Of a stretch of DNA of 64,000 nucleotides, positions 50,969 through 60,029 are shown in pieces (the stretch's first letter is position 1; the number at the start of each line of letters is the position of its first letter). Where the stretch lies: NCBI RefSeq assembly GCF_042214795.1, contig NZ_CP090177.1, positions 1-64,000 on the forward strand, written 5' to 3'. The position numbers were made by a program, and so were the translations under genes. The notes under the pieces are model-generated. The model was not told the DNA's origin. It did no database searches and saw nothing but the letters and a program-made list of their open reading frames with translations. Source of the DNA: Arcobacter iocasae. Lineage in GTDB: Bacteria; Campylobacterota; Campylobacteria; Campylobacterales; Arcobacteraceae.

Positions 50969-52177
50969 TTGAATAATCAACTTATTAACTTTATTGTCAA
51001 AAAATACTTAAAATTTGACAAGAAAAACCCTTTTATATCAATAAGTGCAATTTTAGCATTTGTTGGTGTAGCTGTAGGAGTTATGGTACTTATCATAACA
51101 ATGGCTATCATGAATGGAACAGAAAAAGAGTTTAAAGATAAACTTTTTACTATGAATTATCCATTATCTGTATATGCTAAGTTTGGAAATGGAATAAATG
51201 ATAACTTACTTGAAACTCTTGAAAAAAAATTCCCAAATTTAAGTTTTTCTCCTTATATTACTTCTCAAGCAATAGTGCAACATGATGAAAAGATATCAGG
51301 TGGTCTGATTTTTGGTGTTGATCCCAAAAGAGAAGCTAAAATAAACTCTATTTATGCAAAAGCTACTAAAAATCTAGTTTTAAATAAATATGATTTAATA
51401 ACAGGGATTGGAACCGCAGATAAACTTTATTTATATGATGATAGTAAAGTAACTATGTATTTTACCTCTTTAAATCCAAATGGTTTTACAATGATGCCAA
51501 AAATGAAAAGATTTAACTACAAAGGCTCTTTTAGTTCAGGATTAAATGCATATGATAATTCATATATGTACACAACAGCTGCTGCTTTAAGAACAATACT
51601 AAGAAAGAGTGATAATTATTATGATGGTATTCATATATATTCAAATGATGCCTTTAATGACATAAAATTATTAGAAAAAGAACTTCAAAATTATCCAGGT
51701 GTGGGAGTAATTGGTTGGTGGCAACAAAATGGAAACTTCTTCTCTGCAATGGCATTAGAAAAAAAGGCACTTTTTGTTGTTTTGATGTTGATTATATTAG
51801 TAGCTTCACTTAATATTATTTCATCATTACTTATGACAGTTATGAGTAGAAGAAAAGAAATAGCACTACTTTTATCAATGGGTGCAACAAATAAAGAAAT
51901 AAAGAAAATATTTTTAAAACTTGGTATTGTAATTGGTTTTTCTGGTATTATAATTGGTACATTTTTAGGATTTTTTGGAATCTTTATACTAGATAATTTC
52001 AATATAATTTCTCTTCCAGCTGATGTTTATGGAACAAGTAAACTTCCCTTGGATTTAGATATGATTGATTTCATATCAATTATGATTGGTTCAGTAATAA
52101 TTATATTATTATCTTCTTATTATCCCGCATCAAAAGCTACTAAAATCGATGTTATTGATGTTCTAAGAAACGAATAA
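50969..52177 (+). CDS. LolC/LolE-type lipoprotein-releasing ABC transporter permease
   Basis: 402 residues with the MacB/FtsX layout: an N-terminal helix (ISAILAFVGVAVGVMVLIITMAIMNG), a large periplasmic domain, and three C-terminal helices with SRRKEIALLLSMGAT, the loop that couples to the ATPase. The start is TTG 50969, one base after the secA stop. In Campylobacterota one permease type is common, so it may act as a homodimer doing both LolC and LolE work. The LolD ATPase gene is not in this window. Confidence 0.87.
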   Translation: MNNQLINFIVKKYLKFDKKNPFISISAILAFVGVAVGVMVLIITMAIMNGTEKEFKDKLFTMNYPLSVYAKFGNGINDNLLETLEKKFPNLSFSPYITSQAIVQHDEKISGGLIFGVDPKREAKINSIYAKATKNLVLNKYDLITGIGTADKLYLYDDSKVTMYFTSLNPNGFTMMPKMKRFNYKGSFSSGLNAYDNSYMYTTAAALRTILRKSDNYYDGIHIYSNDAFNDIKLLEKELQNYPGVGVIGWWQQNGNFFSAMALEKKALFVVLMLIILVASLNIISSLLMTVMSRRKEIALLLSMGATNKEIKKIFLKLGIVIGFSGIIIGTFLGFFGIFILDNFNIISLPADVYGTSKLPLDLDMIDFISIMIGSVIIILLSSYYPASKATKIDVIDVLRNE

Positions 52178-52181
52178 ACTT

Positions 52182-55061
52182 TTACTTCTCAAATAGCTTT
52201 GCTGGTGAAGTAATTATTCTTTTTAGAACATCAATTGGTGCTGAAATAGAATCTTTAGCTAAATTTGTATTTATTTTAGGATCATTTAAATTACCTGTAA
52301 TATCAACTTTTGTAGAAACTCTTTTGTCATCCCCTAAAAAGATATAACTTAATCCTGGTATAAAATTAACAATCTTACTATAATCTTTCATGAAGATTAA
52401 ATCAACACTTGAATTTATAGTTGAATCTTTTAAATTAATCGTTGCATAACCATCAAAATCAACAGAATTACCAATTGTGTGTATCTTAAGTAAGTTTAAA
52501 ATTCTGTTATCAAAATCATAAGTAAAATCTACATATCCTTCATTTACCGCATATCCATTTAGATTAAATCCACCATTTGTAACCATTCCAAAAACTGCAG
52601 GAATAGCTAATAAAGGATTAATAAGTGCGGGACTTGTATTCACTAAAGTAATTATATTATTTAAGATATTTAAATTTAATATTCTATTTTTATTAAAAAG
52701 CATTTTTCCACTCATAAACTTATCTTTCCCATCAGCAGTTAAAGAAAATGTTCCACCTTTTATAAGCTCTTTATCAAAGAAAGTATTTACAAAATTATCA
52801 TTAATATTTTTTGCATCCAAACTAATATTTTTATTAATATCTTTTGTATATCTTATTTTTCCATTTAGATAATTTAAATCAAATATCACTTTTTTTTCAT
52901 CTGCCGTTATATTATATTTGTCTGATAAAACTTTATACTTATCATTAACAATAATATTTGAATTTTTCCCCTCAATTTTTACCTTTTTGTACTTATCTAC
53001 ACTTGTAGTTTCGGTATCATACATCAAATCAAAGTTTTTTAATTTTAAATATAAATCATCATCATTTTTTAAAGTTAAATCAATATTTTTATCTTTTGAA
53101 ATAACTTTTACCAAATCTTTTTTAGAATACCCTTTTATATCTAAAGTATCTATTTTCTTTTTACCATCAGTAATTGGGATATCAAGTTTCCCAAAAGCCC
53201 CATCAAAGAAGACATTATCGTTGATTAAATCTATATTCGAATCTATAGAATAAAAGCTATTATCTTTTAATAATATGTTGGAATTTATTAATCTAATACT
53301 TAAGTCTTGCCCTACACTATTTTTAGTTTTATCATCAGTTAAATCAATATCATAAGAATTTATAATTAAATTGATTTTATCTTTAATAATATCGATTTTA
53401 AGGTCATTTGAATATGTGTTTATTGTAGTTTTTTTATCATCAATCAATCCAAATAATTTTAAACTATCTATTTTTTTACCATCTTTTTTTAGTGGTAGAT
53501 TAAGTTCATATAGATTTGCTAAGAAGTTAATATTACTTTTTTCATCTAGTTTTATATCTATATCACCTTTTTTAATATCTAAATCTTCTAAAAGTTTTGA
53601 ATAGGGATAGATTTTTTCTATATCTTTGATATTAATCTCTGTGCCATCTTTTTGAAATAAAATTTGAGTTTTCAAATCATCGATAGTAAATTTTGTATTT
53701 TCTTTAAAATCTATACCAAAATCAATTTTTTTATTTTCTATATTTACAATTTCTTGATTATCACTTTTTATCAAAAGTTTATTTAATAAAGCATCACCTT
53801 TTGAATCCATAGTTTTAGTATTAATTTTTAAATTTACTTTTGCATCTATCATGTCTTTATGTACAAAATCGGTATCTTTTATAATTACATCACTATTTAT
53901 TAAATCAACACTTCCTTGTTTTGAATAAAACTCAAAATCATTTATCTTAAAAGTTGAATCTTTACTTTTAAATACACCAAAAGTCTTCATAGGAGCATCA
54001 TAAGGTATGTATAAGTGCACATTAGCATCAGTTGTACCTGATAGTTGTTTAATAGGAAGATTTATCTTATAAGCTTTTAAAATGCCTAAGACATTATCAT
54101 CAAGCATATGAGTAGCTTTTAATGTTACATCAACATGCCCATATTTCAAACTTGTCATATCTTGTATATTTACAAAACTACCATCAATGTTTATACCTTT
54201 GAAAGTTGGTTTTTCTAAATTAATAAGTAAACCATCATTTTCATATTGCAAGTTTATAAGTGGTGTTTCTACAGCATCTAAATCACCATGGAATTTTACT
54301 TTTGCATCTGTAACTCTTGCATATCCTTTGATACTTTTTAAAATAGGAGTAAGAGTTTTTAAATTAACTTTTCCATACAAATAATCCAAATAAATTTTTC
54401 CATTTACATTGTCATACATCCACGATTCAGCTATTTTGTCTAAATTTACATATTTTTTTAAAAATTTTATATCTTTCATTTCCCCAGAATTTATAAAAAA
54501 GTCAAGTTCATCTTTATTTGTCTGAATATTTAATTGACCATTTACTAAGTTTTCATAATCATAATTTCCTAAAAAAACTAAAATATTATTATGAAAATCT
54601 AATTTTATCTTTCCCAAAAGTAATAAATCAATATCTTTTAAATAAATAGAATAAATATTTAATTTTAATACATCACCTTCTTTAGAATATTGAGAAGCTA
54701 TATTTACAAACTTATTATCCACATAAATATAATCATCATCTAATCTTATTTTAAAGGTGTTATCTGCTATTTTCATAGTTTCTATATCAATACTTTGAAA
54801 GAAATCCAAAATCATAGGAGCTTTACTTATCATTGATTTTATATCTTCAAGTGAGCTATGAACTTTTGTTTTTTTGTCTTTTATGTCTATTTCATCTATT
54901 CGTACAATGAGCTTTTTATCAATTTTTATATAGAATTTCGAAACTGAAAAATTACCAAAAGAGAATGAATCCAAATTGATACCATTAATTAAGAAAAAAA
55001 CTAAAAATGACATTAGTGATAAAAAGAATAAAATAAAAGCAATAATTTTTTTTAGTAACAT
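52182..55061 (-). CDS. Large AsmA/YhdP-like membrane-anchored envelope protein
   Basis: 959 residues with one N-terminal membrane helix (IIAFILFFLSLMSFLVFFLI) and a long periplasmic repeat-rich beta region. The C-terminal part (NTSPALINPLLAIPAVFGMVTNGGFNLNGYAVNEG, and NSSVDLIFMKDYSKIVNFIPGLSYI with DPKINTNL) fits the AsmA-like/DUF3971 (YhdP) group, thought to form phospholipid bridges to the outer membrane. Homologues are among the largest conserved hypotheticals in the phylum. The 5' end overlaps the divergent mltG start by 86 bp. Met17 (55013) is an alternative start that shortens but does not remove the overlap. Confidence 0.75.
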   Translation of the reverse strand: MLLKKIIAFILFFLSLMSFLVFFLINGINLDSFSFGNFSVSKFYIKIDKKLIVRIDEIDIKDKKTKVHSSLEDIKSMISKAPMILDFFQSIDIETMKIADNTFKIRLDDDYIYVDNKFVNIASQYSKEGDVLKLNIYSIYLKDIDLLLLGKIKLDFHNNILVFLGNYDYENLVNGQLNIQTNKDELDFFINSGEMKDIKFLKKYVNLDKIAESWMYDNVNGKIYLDYLYGKVNLKTLTPILKSIKGYARVTDAKVKFHGDLDAVETPLINLQYENDGLLINLEKPTFKGINIDGSFVNIQDMTSLKYGHVDVTLKATHMLDDNVLGILKAYKINLPIKQLSGTTDANVHLYIPYDAPMKTFGVFKSKDSTFKINDFEFYSKQGSVDLINSDVIIKDTDFVHKDMIDAKVNLKINTKTMDSKGDALLNKLLIKSDNQEIVNIENKKIDFGIDFKENTKFTIDDLKTQILFQKDGTEINIKDIEKIYPYSKLLEDLDIKKGDIDIKLDEKSNINFLANLYELNLPLKKDGKKIDSLKLFGLIDDKKTTINTYSNDLKIDIIKDKINLIINSYDIDLTDDKTKNSVGQDLSIRLINSNILLKDNSFYSIDSNIDLINDNVFFDGAFGKLDIPITDGKKKIDTLDIKGYSKKDLVKVISKDKNIDLTLKNDDDLYLKLKNFDLMYDTETTSVDKYKKVKIEGKNSNIIVNDKYKVLSDKYNITADEKKVIFDLNYLNGKIRYTKDINKNISLDAKNINDNFVNTFFDKELIKGGTFSLTADGKDKFMSGKMLFNKNRILNLNILNNIITLVNTSPALINPLLAIPAVFGMVTNGGFNLNGYAVNEGYVDFTYDFDNRILNLLKIHTIGNSVDFDGYATINLKDSTINSSVDLIFMKDYSKIVNFIPGLSYIFLGDDKRVSTKVDITGNLNDPKINTNLAKDSISAPIDVLKRIITSPAKLFEK

Positions 55062-56064
55062 TATAGAAGTAATCCTAGTATTTAGTATCGTAATACTTTT
55101 TTATATAACAATTCCCTTATCATCTTCAAAAGTAATTTTTATACCTAAAGGGAGTACGAATTATATTATAACATACCTAAATAAATCAGGCTATGACTTA
55201 AATATAATTGATAAAGTAATCATTAAAGCAAAAGGCTATCCTCAAAGTGGTTGGATTGATTTAAAAGCCACAAAAATGACTAAAGCTGATTTTATAAATA
55301 GACTACTTACTTCAAAAGCAGCTTTAAAATCATTAACCTTGATTCCAGGAGAAACAGCATACTATTTCTTACAAGAGATTTCTCAAAAATTAAAGTTGTC
55401 TTTTCCAAAACTTCAAGAAGCTTATAATAAATATTCATACAAACTTGATGGTAATATCTTAGCAGAAACATATAATCTCCCAATAGGAATGGATGAAGAC
55501 CACATTGTTTTTTATCTAATTTCATATACTGAGAATAGGTATAAAGAATTTTCAAATAAAATATTTGGACACTACATAAAAAAAAATTGGTACAAATATG
55601 TGATAATCGCTTCAGTAATACAAAAAGAAGCAGCAGATGTTAATGAAATGTCAACAGTATCAAGTGTAATTCAAAATAGACTAAAAAAAAGAATGCCATT
55701 GCAAATGGATGGTACTTTAAACTATGGAGCGTACTCTCATACTAAAGTAACATCAAAAATGATAAAAGAAGACACTTCTTCATACAATACATATAAATAT
55801 GCAGATTTACCAGATAATCCAGTTTGTGCTGTTAGTTTAGATGCTATTAAAGCTGCAATTTTCCCATCAAAAAGTCAATATTTATATTTTTATAGGGATA
55901 AAAGCACAGGAAGGCATATATTCACAAATACATACAAAGAACATATAGATAATATAAACAAGCTAAAAAATGTAAAAAGAGTAGAAGAAAAAAAAGTATT
56001 TCCCAAAAAAGATAAGCCTGAATCTAAAAAAACTATAAAAAGTCTTTGGAAAACAGTTAATTAG
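54976..56064 (+). CDS. mltG: Endolytic murein transglycosylase MltG
   Basis: 362 residues. One membrane helix (about residues 27-48), a LysM-like region with FIPKGSTNYIITYLNKSGYDL, and the YceG catalytic domain with the active Glu in VIASVIQKEAADVNEM, then QNRLKKRMPLQMDGTLNYG and PDNPVCAVSLDAIKAA. MltG cuts new glycan strands to release them from the synthase. TTG 54976 is the only ATG/GTG/TTG in frame before residue 101, so the start and the 86-bp antisense overlap with the AsmA-like gene are likely real, unless a rare ATT is used. Confidence 0.88.
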   Translation: MIPLIKKKTKNDISDKKNKIKAIIFFSNIIEVILVFSIVILFYITIPLSSSKVIFIPKGSTNYIITYLNKSGYDLNIIDKVIIKAKGYPQSGWIDLKATKMTKADFINRLLTSKAALKSLTLIPGETAYYFLQEISQKLKLSFPKLQEAYNKYSYKLDGNILAETYNLPIGMDEDHIVFYLISYTENRYKEFSNKIFGHYIKKNWYKYVIIASVIQKEAADVNEMSTVSSVIQNRLKKRMPLQMDGTLNYGAYSHTKVTSKMIKEDTSSYNTYKYADLPDNPVCAVSLDAIKAAIFPSKSQYLYFYRDKSTGRHIFTNTYKEHIDNINKLKNVKRVEEKKVFPKKDKPESKKTIKSLWKTVN

Positions 56065-56184
56065 TTGAGAAGTATTGAAACAAGAAATTTAAACTGTTTC
56101 GTTCTTGGTACTTATTTAAAATATTATGCATAAAATAATGCTAATATGACCTACACGAAAACTCAAACAAACCAAGGAACAAAA

Positions 56185-58377
56185 ATGTCAAAAATTATTT
56201 ACACAAAAGTTGATGAAGCTCCAGCTTTAGCTACTTACTCATTTCTACCTATTATTAAGGCTTTCACAAAAAGTTCTGGTATAGAAATGGTAACAAAAGA
56301 TATCTCACTTGCAGGTAGAATTCTTGCTAATTTTCCAGAGAATTTAAAAGAAGATCAAAAAATTGGTGATCATTTAGCTGAACTTGGTAAATTAACTCAA
56401 GATCCAACTGTAAACATTGTAAAACTTCCAAATATTTCTGCATCAATTCCTCAATTAAAAGCTGCAATTGCTGAATTACAATCAAAAGGTTACAATGTAC
56501 CTAATTATGATGAAAGTCCAGAAATAACTGCTAGATACTCTAAAATTCTAGGATCTGCAGTTAATCCAGTACTTAGAGAAGGAAACTCAGATAGAAGAGC
56601 ACCAAGTGCTGTTAAAAACTATGCTAAAAACAATCCTCATAAAATGGGAGAATGGACAAAAGATTCTAAAACTGAAGTTGCACACATGGACCATGGAGAT
56701 TTTTATGGTTCTGAACTTTCTGAAACTTTTGAAAAAGCAGATGATTTAAAAATATCTTTCTTTGATAAAAATGGTTCTGAAACAGTTTTAAAAGCATCTT
56801 TACCAGTACTTGAAGGTGAAATAATTGATGCAACTATTATGAGCGCAAAAGCTTTACAAGAATTTTATGCAAAAACAATTGCTGAAGCTAAAGAAAAAGA
56901 TGTATTACTGTCTTTACACCTAAAAGCTACTATGATGAAAGTTTCTGATCCAATTATGTTTGGATTTGCTGTTAAAGTATTCTTCAAAGATTTAATTGCT
57001 AAACATGGAGCTTTATTTGATGAATTAGGAGTTAACTTTAATAATGGTTTAGGTGACCTTTACTCTAAATTAGACAAAGTTGATGCAGCTAAAAAAGCTG
57101 AAATCGAAGCTGATATTGCTGAAATTTATAAAAAACAACCAAGACTAGCAATGGTAAACTCTGCTAAAGGAATCACAAACTTACATGTACCATCTGATGT
57201 TATTATTGATGCATCTATGCCTGCTATGCTTAAAGGTGGTGGTAAAATGTGGAATGCTGATGATAAAGAAGAAGATACAATAGCAATGATTCCTGATAGA
57301 TGTTATGCACAAGCTTTTAAAGCAGTTATTGAAGACTTTAAAGAAAATGGTAAATTAGATGTAACAACTATTGGAACTGTTCCAAATGTTGGTCTTATGG
57401 CTCAAAAAGCTGAAGAATATGGTTCACATGATAAAACTTTCCAAGCACCTGTTGATGGACAATTTAAAGTTACAAATAAAGCTGGAGATACTGTATTCTC
57501 ATATGATGTTGAAGCTGGTGATATTTTCAGAATGTGCCAAGCTAAAGATGCACCAATTCAAGATTGGATTAAACTAGCAGTAAGTAGAGCAAGACTTTCA
57601 AATACTCCAGCAATTTTCTGGTTAGATGAAAATAGAGCACATGATGCCCAAATGATTAAAAAAGTAAATAAATACTTGCCAGAGCATGATACTACTGGTT
57701 TAGATATATCTATTATGGCTCCATTAGAAGCTACAAAAGTTTCTTTACAAAGAATGAGAGAAGGTAAAGACACTATTTCTGTAACTGGAAATGTATTAAG
57801 AGATTATAATACTGACTTATTCCCAATTTTAGAACTTGGAACAAGTGCTAAAATGTTATCAATCGTACCATTGATGAAAGGTGGTGGATTATTTGAAACT
57901 GGTGCTGGGGGATCTGCTCCTAAACATGTTGAACAATTTACAAATGAGTCTTACTTAAGATGGGATTCATTAGGTGAATTTATGGCATTAGCAGCCTCTT
58001 TTGAGCACTTAGGTAATACTCAAAATAATGCAAAAGCAAAAATCTTAGCTACAACATTAGATAAAGCAACTGGAACTTTTCTTTTAAATGACAAATCACC
58101 TTCAAGAAAATTAGGTGGTGTTGATAATAGAGGAAGTCACTTCTATCTTGCTATGTATTGGGCACAAGAATTAGCAGCTCAAACAGAAGATAAAGAATTA
58201 GCAGTAGAATTTACTCCTATTGCAAAAGCGATGGTTGAAAATGAAGATAGAATTATGTCAGAATTAGTTGCTGCGCATGGAAAAGCTTCTGATATTGGTG
58301 GTTATTATTTACCAGATGAAGCAAAAGCAAATGAAGCATTAAGACCAAGTGCAACATTAAATCTAATTATTGGTTAA
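56185..58377 (+). CDS. icd: NADP-dependent isocitrate dehydrogenase, monomeric type
   Basis: ATG 56185 is chosen for its AAGGAAC site and the typical start MSKIIYTKVDEAPALATYSF; the frame is open from 56146. The product of 730 residues is the size of monomeric IDH-II. Recognisable blocks are EGNSDRRAPSAVK (substrate Ser and Arg), HMDHGDFYGSE, DRCYAQ and the C-terminal GGVDNRGSHFYLAMYWAQ. It converts isocitrate to 2-oxoglutarate and CO2 with NADP+ in the TCA cycle. The mdh gene follows. A perfect terminator lies right after the stop. Confidence 0.96.
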   Translation: MSKIIYTKVDEAPALATYSFLPIIKAFTKSSGIEMVTKDISLAGRILANFPENLKEDQKIGDHLAELGKLTQDPTVNIVKLPNISASIPQLKAAIAELQSKGYNVPNYDESPEITARYSKILGSAVNPVLREGNSDRRAPSAVKNYAKNNPHKMGEWTKDSKTEVAHMDHGDFYGSELSETFEKADDLKISFFDKNGSETVLKASLPVLEGEIIDATIMSAKALQEFYAKTIAEAKEKDVLLSLHLKATMMKVSDPIMFGFAVKVFFKDLIAKHGALFDELGVNFNNGLGDLYSKLDKVDAAKKAEIEADIAEIYKKQPRLAMVNSAKGITNLHVPSDVIIDASMPAMLKGGGKMWNADDKEEDTIAMIPDRCYAQAFKAVIEDFKENGKLDVTTIGTVPNVGLMAQKAEEYGSHDKTFQAPVDGQFKVTNKAGDTVFSYDVEAGDIFRMCQAKDAPIQDWIKLAVSRARLSNTPAIFWLDENRAHDAQMIKKVNKYLPEHDTTGLDISIMAPLEATKVSLQRMREGKDTISVTGNVLRDYNTDLFPILELGTSAKMLSIVPLMKGGGLFETGAGGSAPKHVEQFTNESYLRWDSLGEFMALAASFEHLGNTQNNAKAKILATTLDKATGTFLLNDKSPSRKLGGVDNRGSHFYLAMYWAQELAAQTEDKELAVEFTPIAKAMVENEDRIMSELVAAHGKASDIGGYYLPDEAKANEALRPSATLNLIIG

Positions 58378-58397
58378 TTTTTATTAAATATAATTTT

Positions 58398-58427
58398 AAA
58401 GGTAGGTCAAATGACCTACCTTTTTTT
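58398..58427 (+). terminator. Terminator of icd
   Basis: AAAGGTAGGTCA (58398-58409), loop AA, TGACCTACCTTT (58412-58423), followed by more T residues. The stem shares AAAGGTAGGT with the HU terminator at 42738. Confidence 0.9.
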
Positions 58428-58454
58428 ATTTACGAATTTTGAAGGAATATTATT

Positions 58455-59402
58455 ATGAAAAACAAAAAAGTTGGAATCATTGGAGTAGGAAATGTAGGTT
58501 CAACACTTGCTTATACTTTAGCTTCAAAAGGAATTTGTGAAAAAATAGTTTTAAAAGATATTAGAGAAAATATTGTAAAAGCAATGGCTTTAGATATTTC
58601 ACAAGCTGCTAATGCTGCAAGTTCTAGAACAATTGTAAGTGCGGCAAAAGACTCAAGTGATTTAAAAGATTGTGATGTTATTGTTATAACTGCGGGAATA
58701 CCTAGAAAACCAGGTATGAGTAGAGATGATTTACTTCTTACAAATGCAAAGATTATGAAAATAGTTGTAAAAGATATAGAAGAACAAGCTCCAAATGCAA
58801 TTATAATAGTGGTATCAAATCCCCTTGATGTGATGGTTTACACTGCCCTAAAAGTCTCAAAATTCCCCAAAAACCAAATCATAGGAATGGCAGGTATTTT
58901 AGATAGTGCAAGAATGAGCCACTTTATTTTAGAAAAACTAGGATATGGAGCAGGACAAATAAATGCTTCTGTTATGGGTGGACATGGAGATGATATGGTT
59001 CCCCTACCAAACTTCTCAACAGTAGCAGGAGTACACCTAAGTGAAGTTCTAAGTTCCCAAGATATAGAAGACATCGTAGAAAAAACAAAAAATGGTGGAG
59101 CTCAAATAGTAAAATACTTAGAAACAGGCTCAGCATATTACGCTCCTGCACATTCCACTTCACTTATGGTAGAAGCAATCTTACACGATAAAAAAGAAGT
59201 CTACCCTTGTGCTGTTTTATTAGAAGGTGAATATGGCTATAAAGATATAGTTTCAGGAGTTCCAATAATGCTTGGTAAAAATGGAGTTGAAAAAATCATA
59301 GAACTAAATCTAACAGATGAACAAAAAGAGTTATTTAAAAAGTCGGTATCATCAGTTAAGGAATTAGTTGATACACTAAATAAAAACAACTTTTTCAAAT
59401 AA
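58455..59402 (+). CDS. mdh: Malate dehydrogenase (LDH-like type)
   Basis: 315 residues. The NAD site is GIIGVGNVGSTLAY, the proton-relay His is in VMGGHGDDMVP, and VSNPLDVMVY is the usual Asp region. The substrate loop reads PRKPGMSRDDLL; Arg (not Gln) at the specificity position favours malate over lactate. It makes oxaloacetate from malate in the TCA cycle. GAAGGAA precedes ATG 58455. The icd terminator upstream implies a separate promoter in the 27-bp gap or read-through. Confidence 0.93.
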   Translation: MKNKKVGIIGVGNVGSTLAYTLASKGICEKIVLKDIRENIVKAMALDISQAANAASSRTIVSAAKDSSDLKDCDVIVITAGIPRKPGMSRDDLLLTNAKIMKIVVKDIEEQAPNAIIIVVSNPLDVMVYTALKVSKFPKNQIIGMAGILDSARMSHFILEKLGYGAGQINASVMGGHGDDMVPLPNFSTVAGVHLSEVLSSQDIEDIVEKTKNGGAQIVKYLETGSAYYAPAHSTSLMVEAILHDKKEVYPCAVLLEGEYGYKDIVSGVPIMLGKNGVEKIIELNLTDEQKELFKKSVSSVKELVDTLNKNNFFK

Positions 59403-59442
59403 GAAACAATACTATAAGAAATTGCGTTAAATAGACATAATA

Positions 59443-59527
59443 GATAGTAAGAGCCTCTGAAAGTTAAATGTAAAGGGAAATTACTATCAATTTATTTAGT
59501 GCCTTTTAATGATTCCCTTTGACTTTC
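59443..59527. other. Possible structured RNA element with interlocking stems (pseudoknot-like)
   Basis: Within the 214-bp gap between mdh and the SpoIIAA-like gene, GATAGTAA (59443-59450) can pair with TTACTATC (59481-59488). AAAGGGAA (59472-59479) and GAAAGT (59459-59464), both inside that loop, can pair with TTCCCTTT (59513-59520) and ACTTTC (59522-59527) outside it. The two stems interlock as in a pseudoknot or a switch. It might be the mdh 3' end, a small RNA or a leader. No known RNA family was recognised. Confidence 0.4.
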
Positions 59528-59616
59528 CTATCCTTAAGATTTTTAATGAAAACTTTTAATTCCCAAAAAATCAGAGTAAACTAATAATAGTAAAACTTTT
59601 TTAAAAGGAGTAACAC

Positions 59617-59997
59617 ATGAAAACTAAAAAACATGAACTAACAGTTGGCATACAAAAAGTTGATTCAAGCATTTTGCTTACTATAAAAGCAATAGGAACA
59701 CTTACTCATGAAGATTACGAGACAATAACTCCTATGATTGATTCAGCACTTGAAGAAATTGCAAATCCTAAGATAAGAGCAATATGTGATTGTACTGAGC
59801 TTGATGGTTGGGAACTTAAAGCTGCTTGGGATGATTTAAAAATTGGACTTAAACATGGAAACCAATTTGAGAAAATTGCAATCATCACAGGAAAAAGTTG
59901 GATAAAAATTGGCTCTAAAATCACTTCATGGTTTATACAAGGGGAAGTAAAAAACTTCGAAAATGAATTAGAAGCTTTTGAGTGGCTAAATGAATAA
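59617..59997 (+). CDS. SpoIIAA-like (STAS-fold) protein
   Basis: 126 residues with the SpoIIAA-like layout: TLTHEDYETITPMIDSAL, IRAICDCTELDGWELKAAWDDLKIGLKHG and KIAIITGKSWIKIGSKITSWF. This family of single-domain STAS-fold proteins often appears in stress and membrane contexts; it does not carry the classic anti-sigma-factor antagonist Ser motif in an obvious way. AAAAGGAG precedes ATG 59617. It is a single gene with its own terminator. Function unknown. Confidence 0.75.
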   Translation: MKTKKHELTVGIQKVDSSILLTIKAIGTLTHEDYETITPMIDSALEEIANPKIRAICDCTELDGWELKAAWDDLKIGLKHGNQFEKIAIITGKSWIKIGSKITSWFIQGEVKNFENELEAFEWLNE

Positions 59998-60029
59998 AAT
60001 ACAGAGAAATTTTATTCTCTGTATTTTTT
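59998..60029. terminator. Bidirectional terminator after the SpoIIAA-like gene
   Basis: AATACAGAGAA (59998-60008), loop ATTTTA, TTCTCTGTATT (60015-60025), then TTTT. It sits between convergent genes and starts one base after the SpoIIAA-like stop. Confidence 0.85.

Noticed and set aside
56067..56118. Complex hairpin between mltG and icd as a riboswitch
   Set aside because: Arms such as CAAGAA/TTCTTG and AAGTA/TACTT pair imperfectly, and no known riboswitch core is visible; a weak mltG terminator is enough to explain it.
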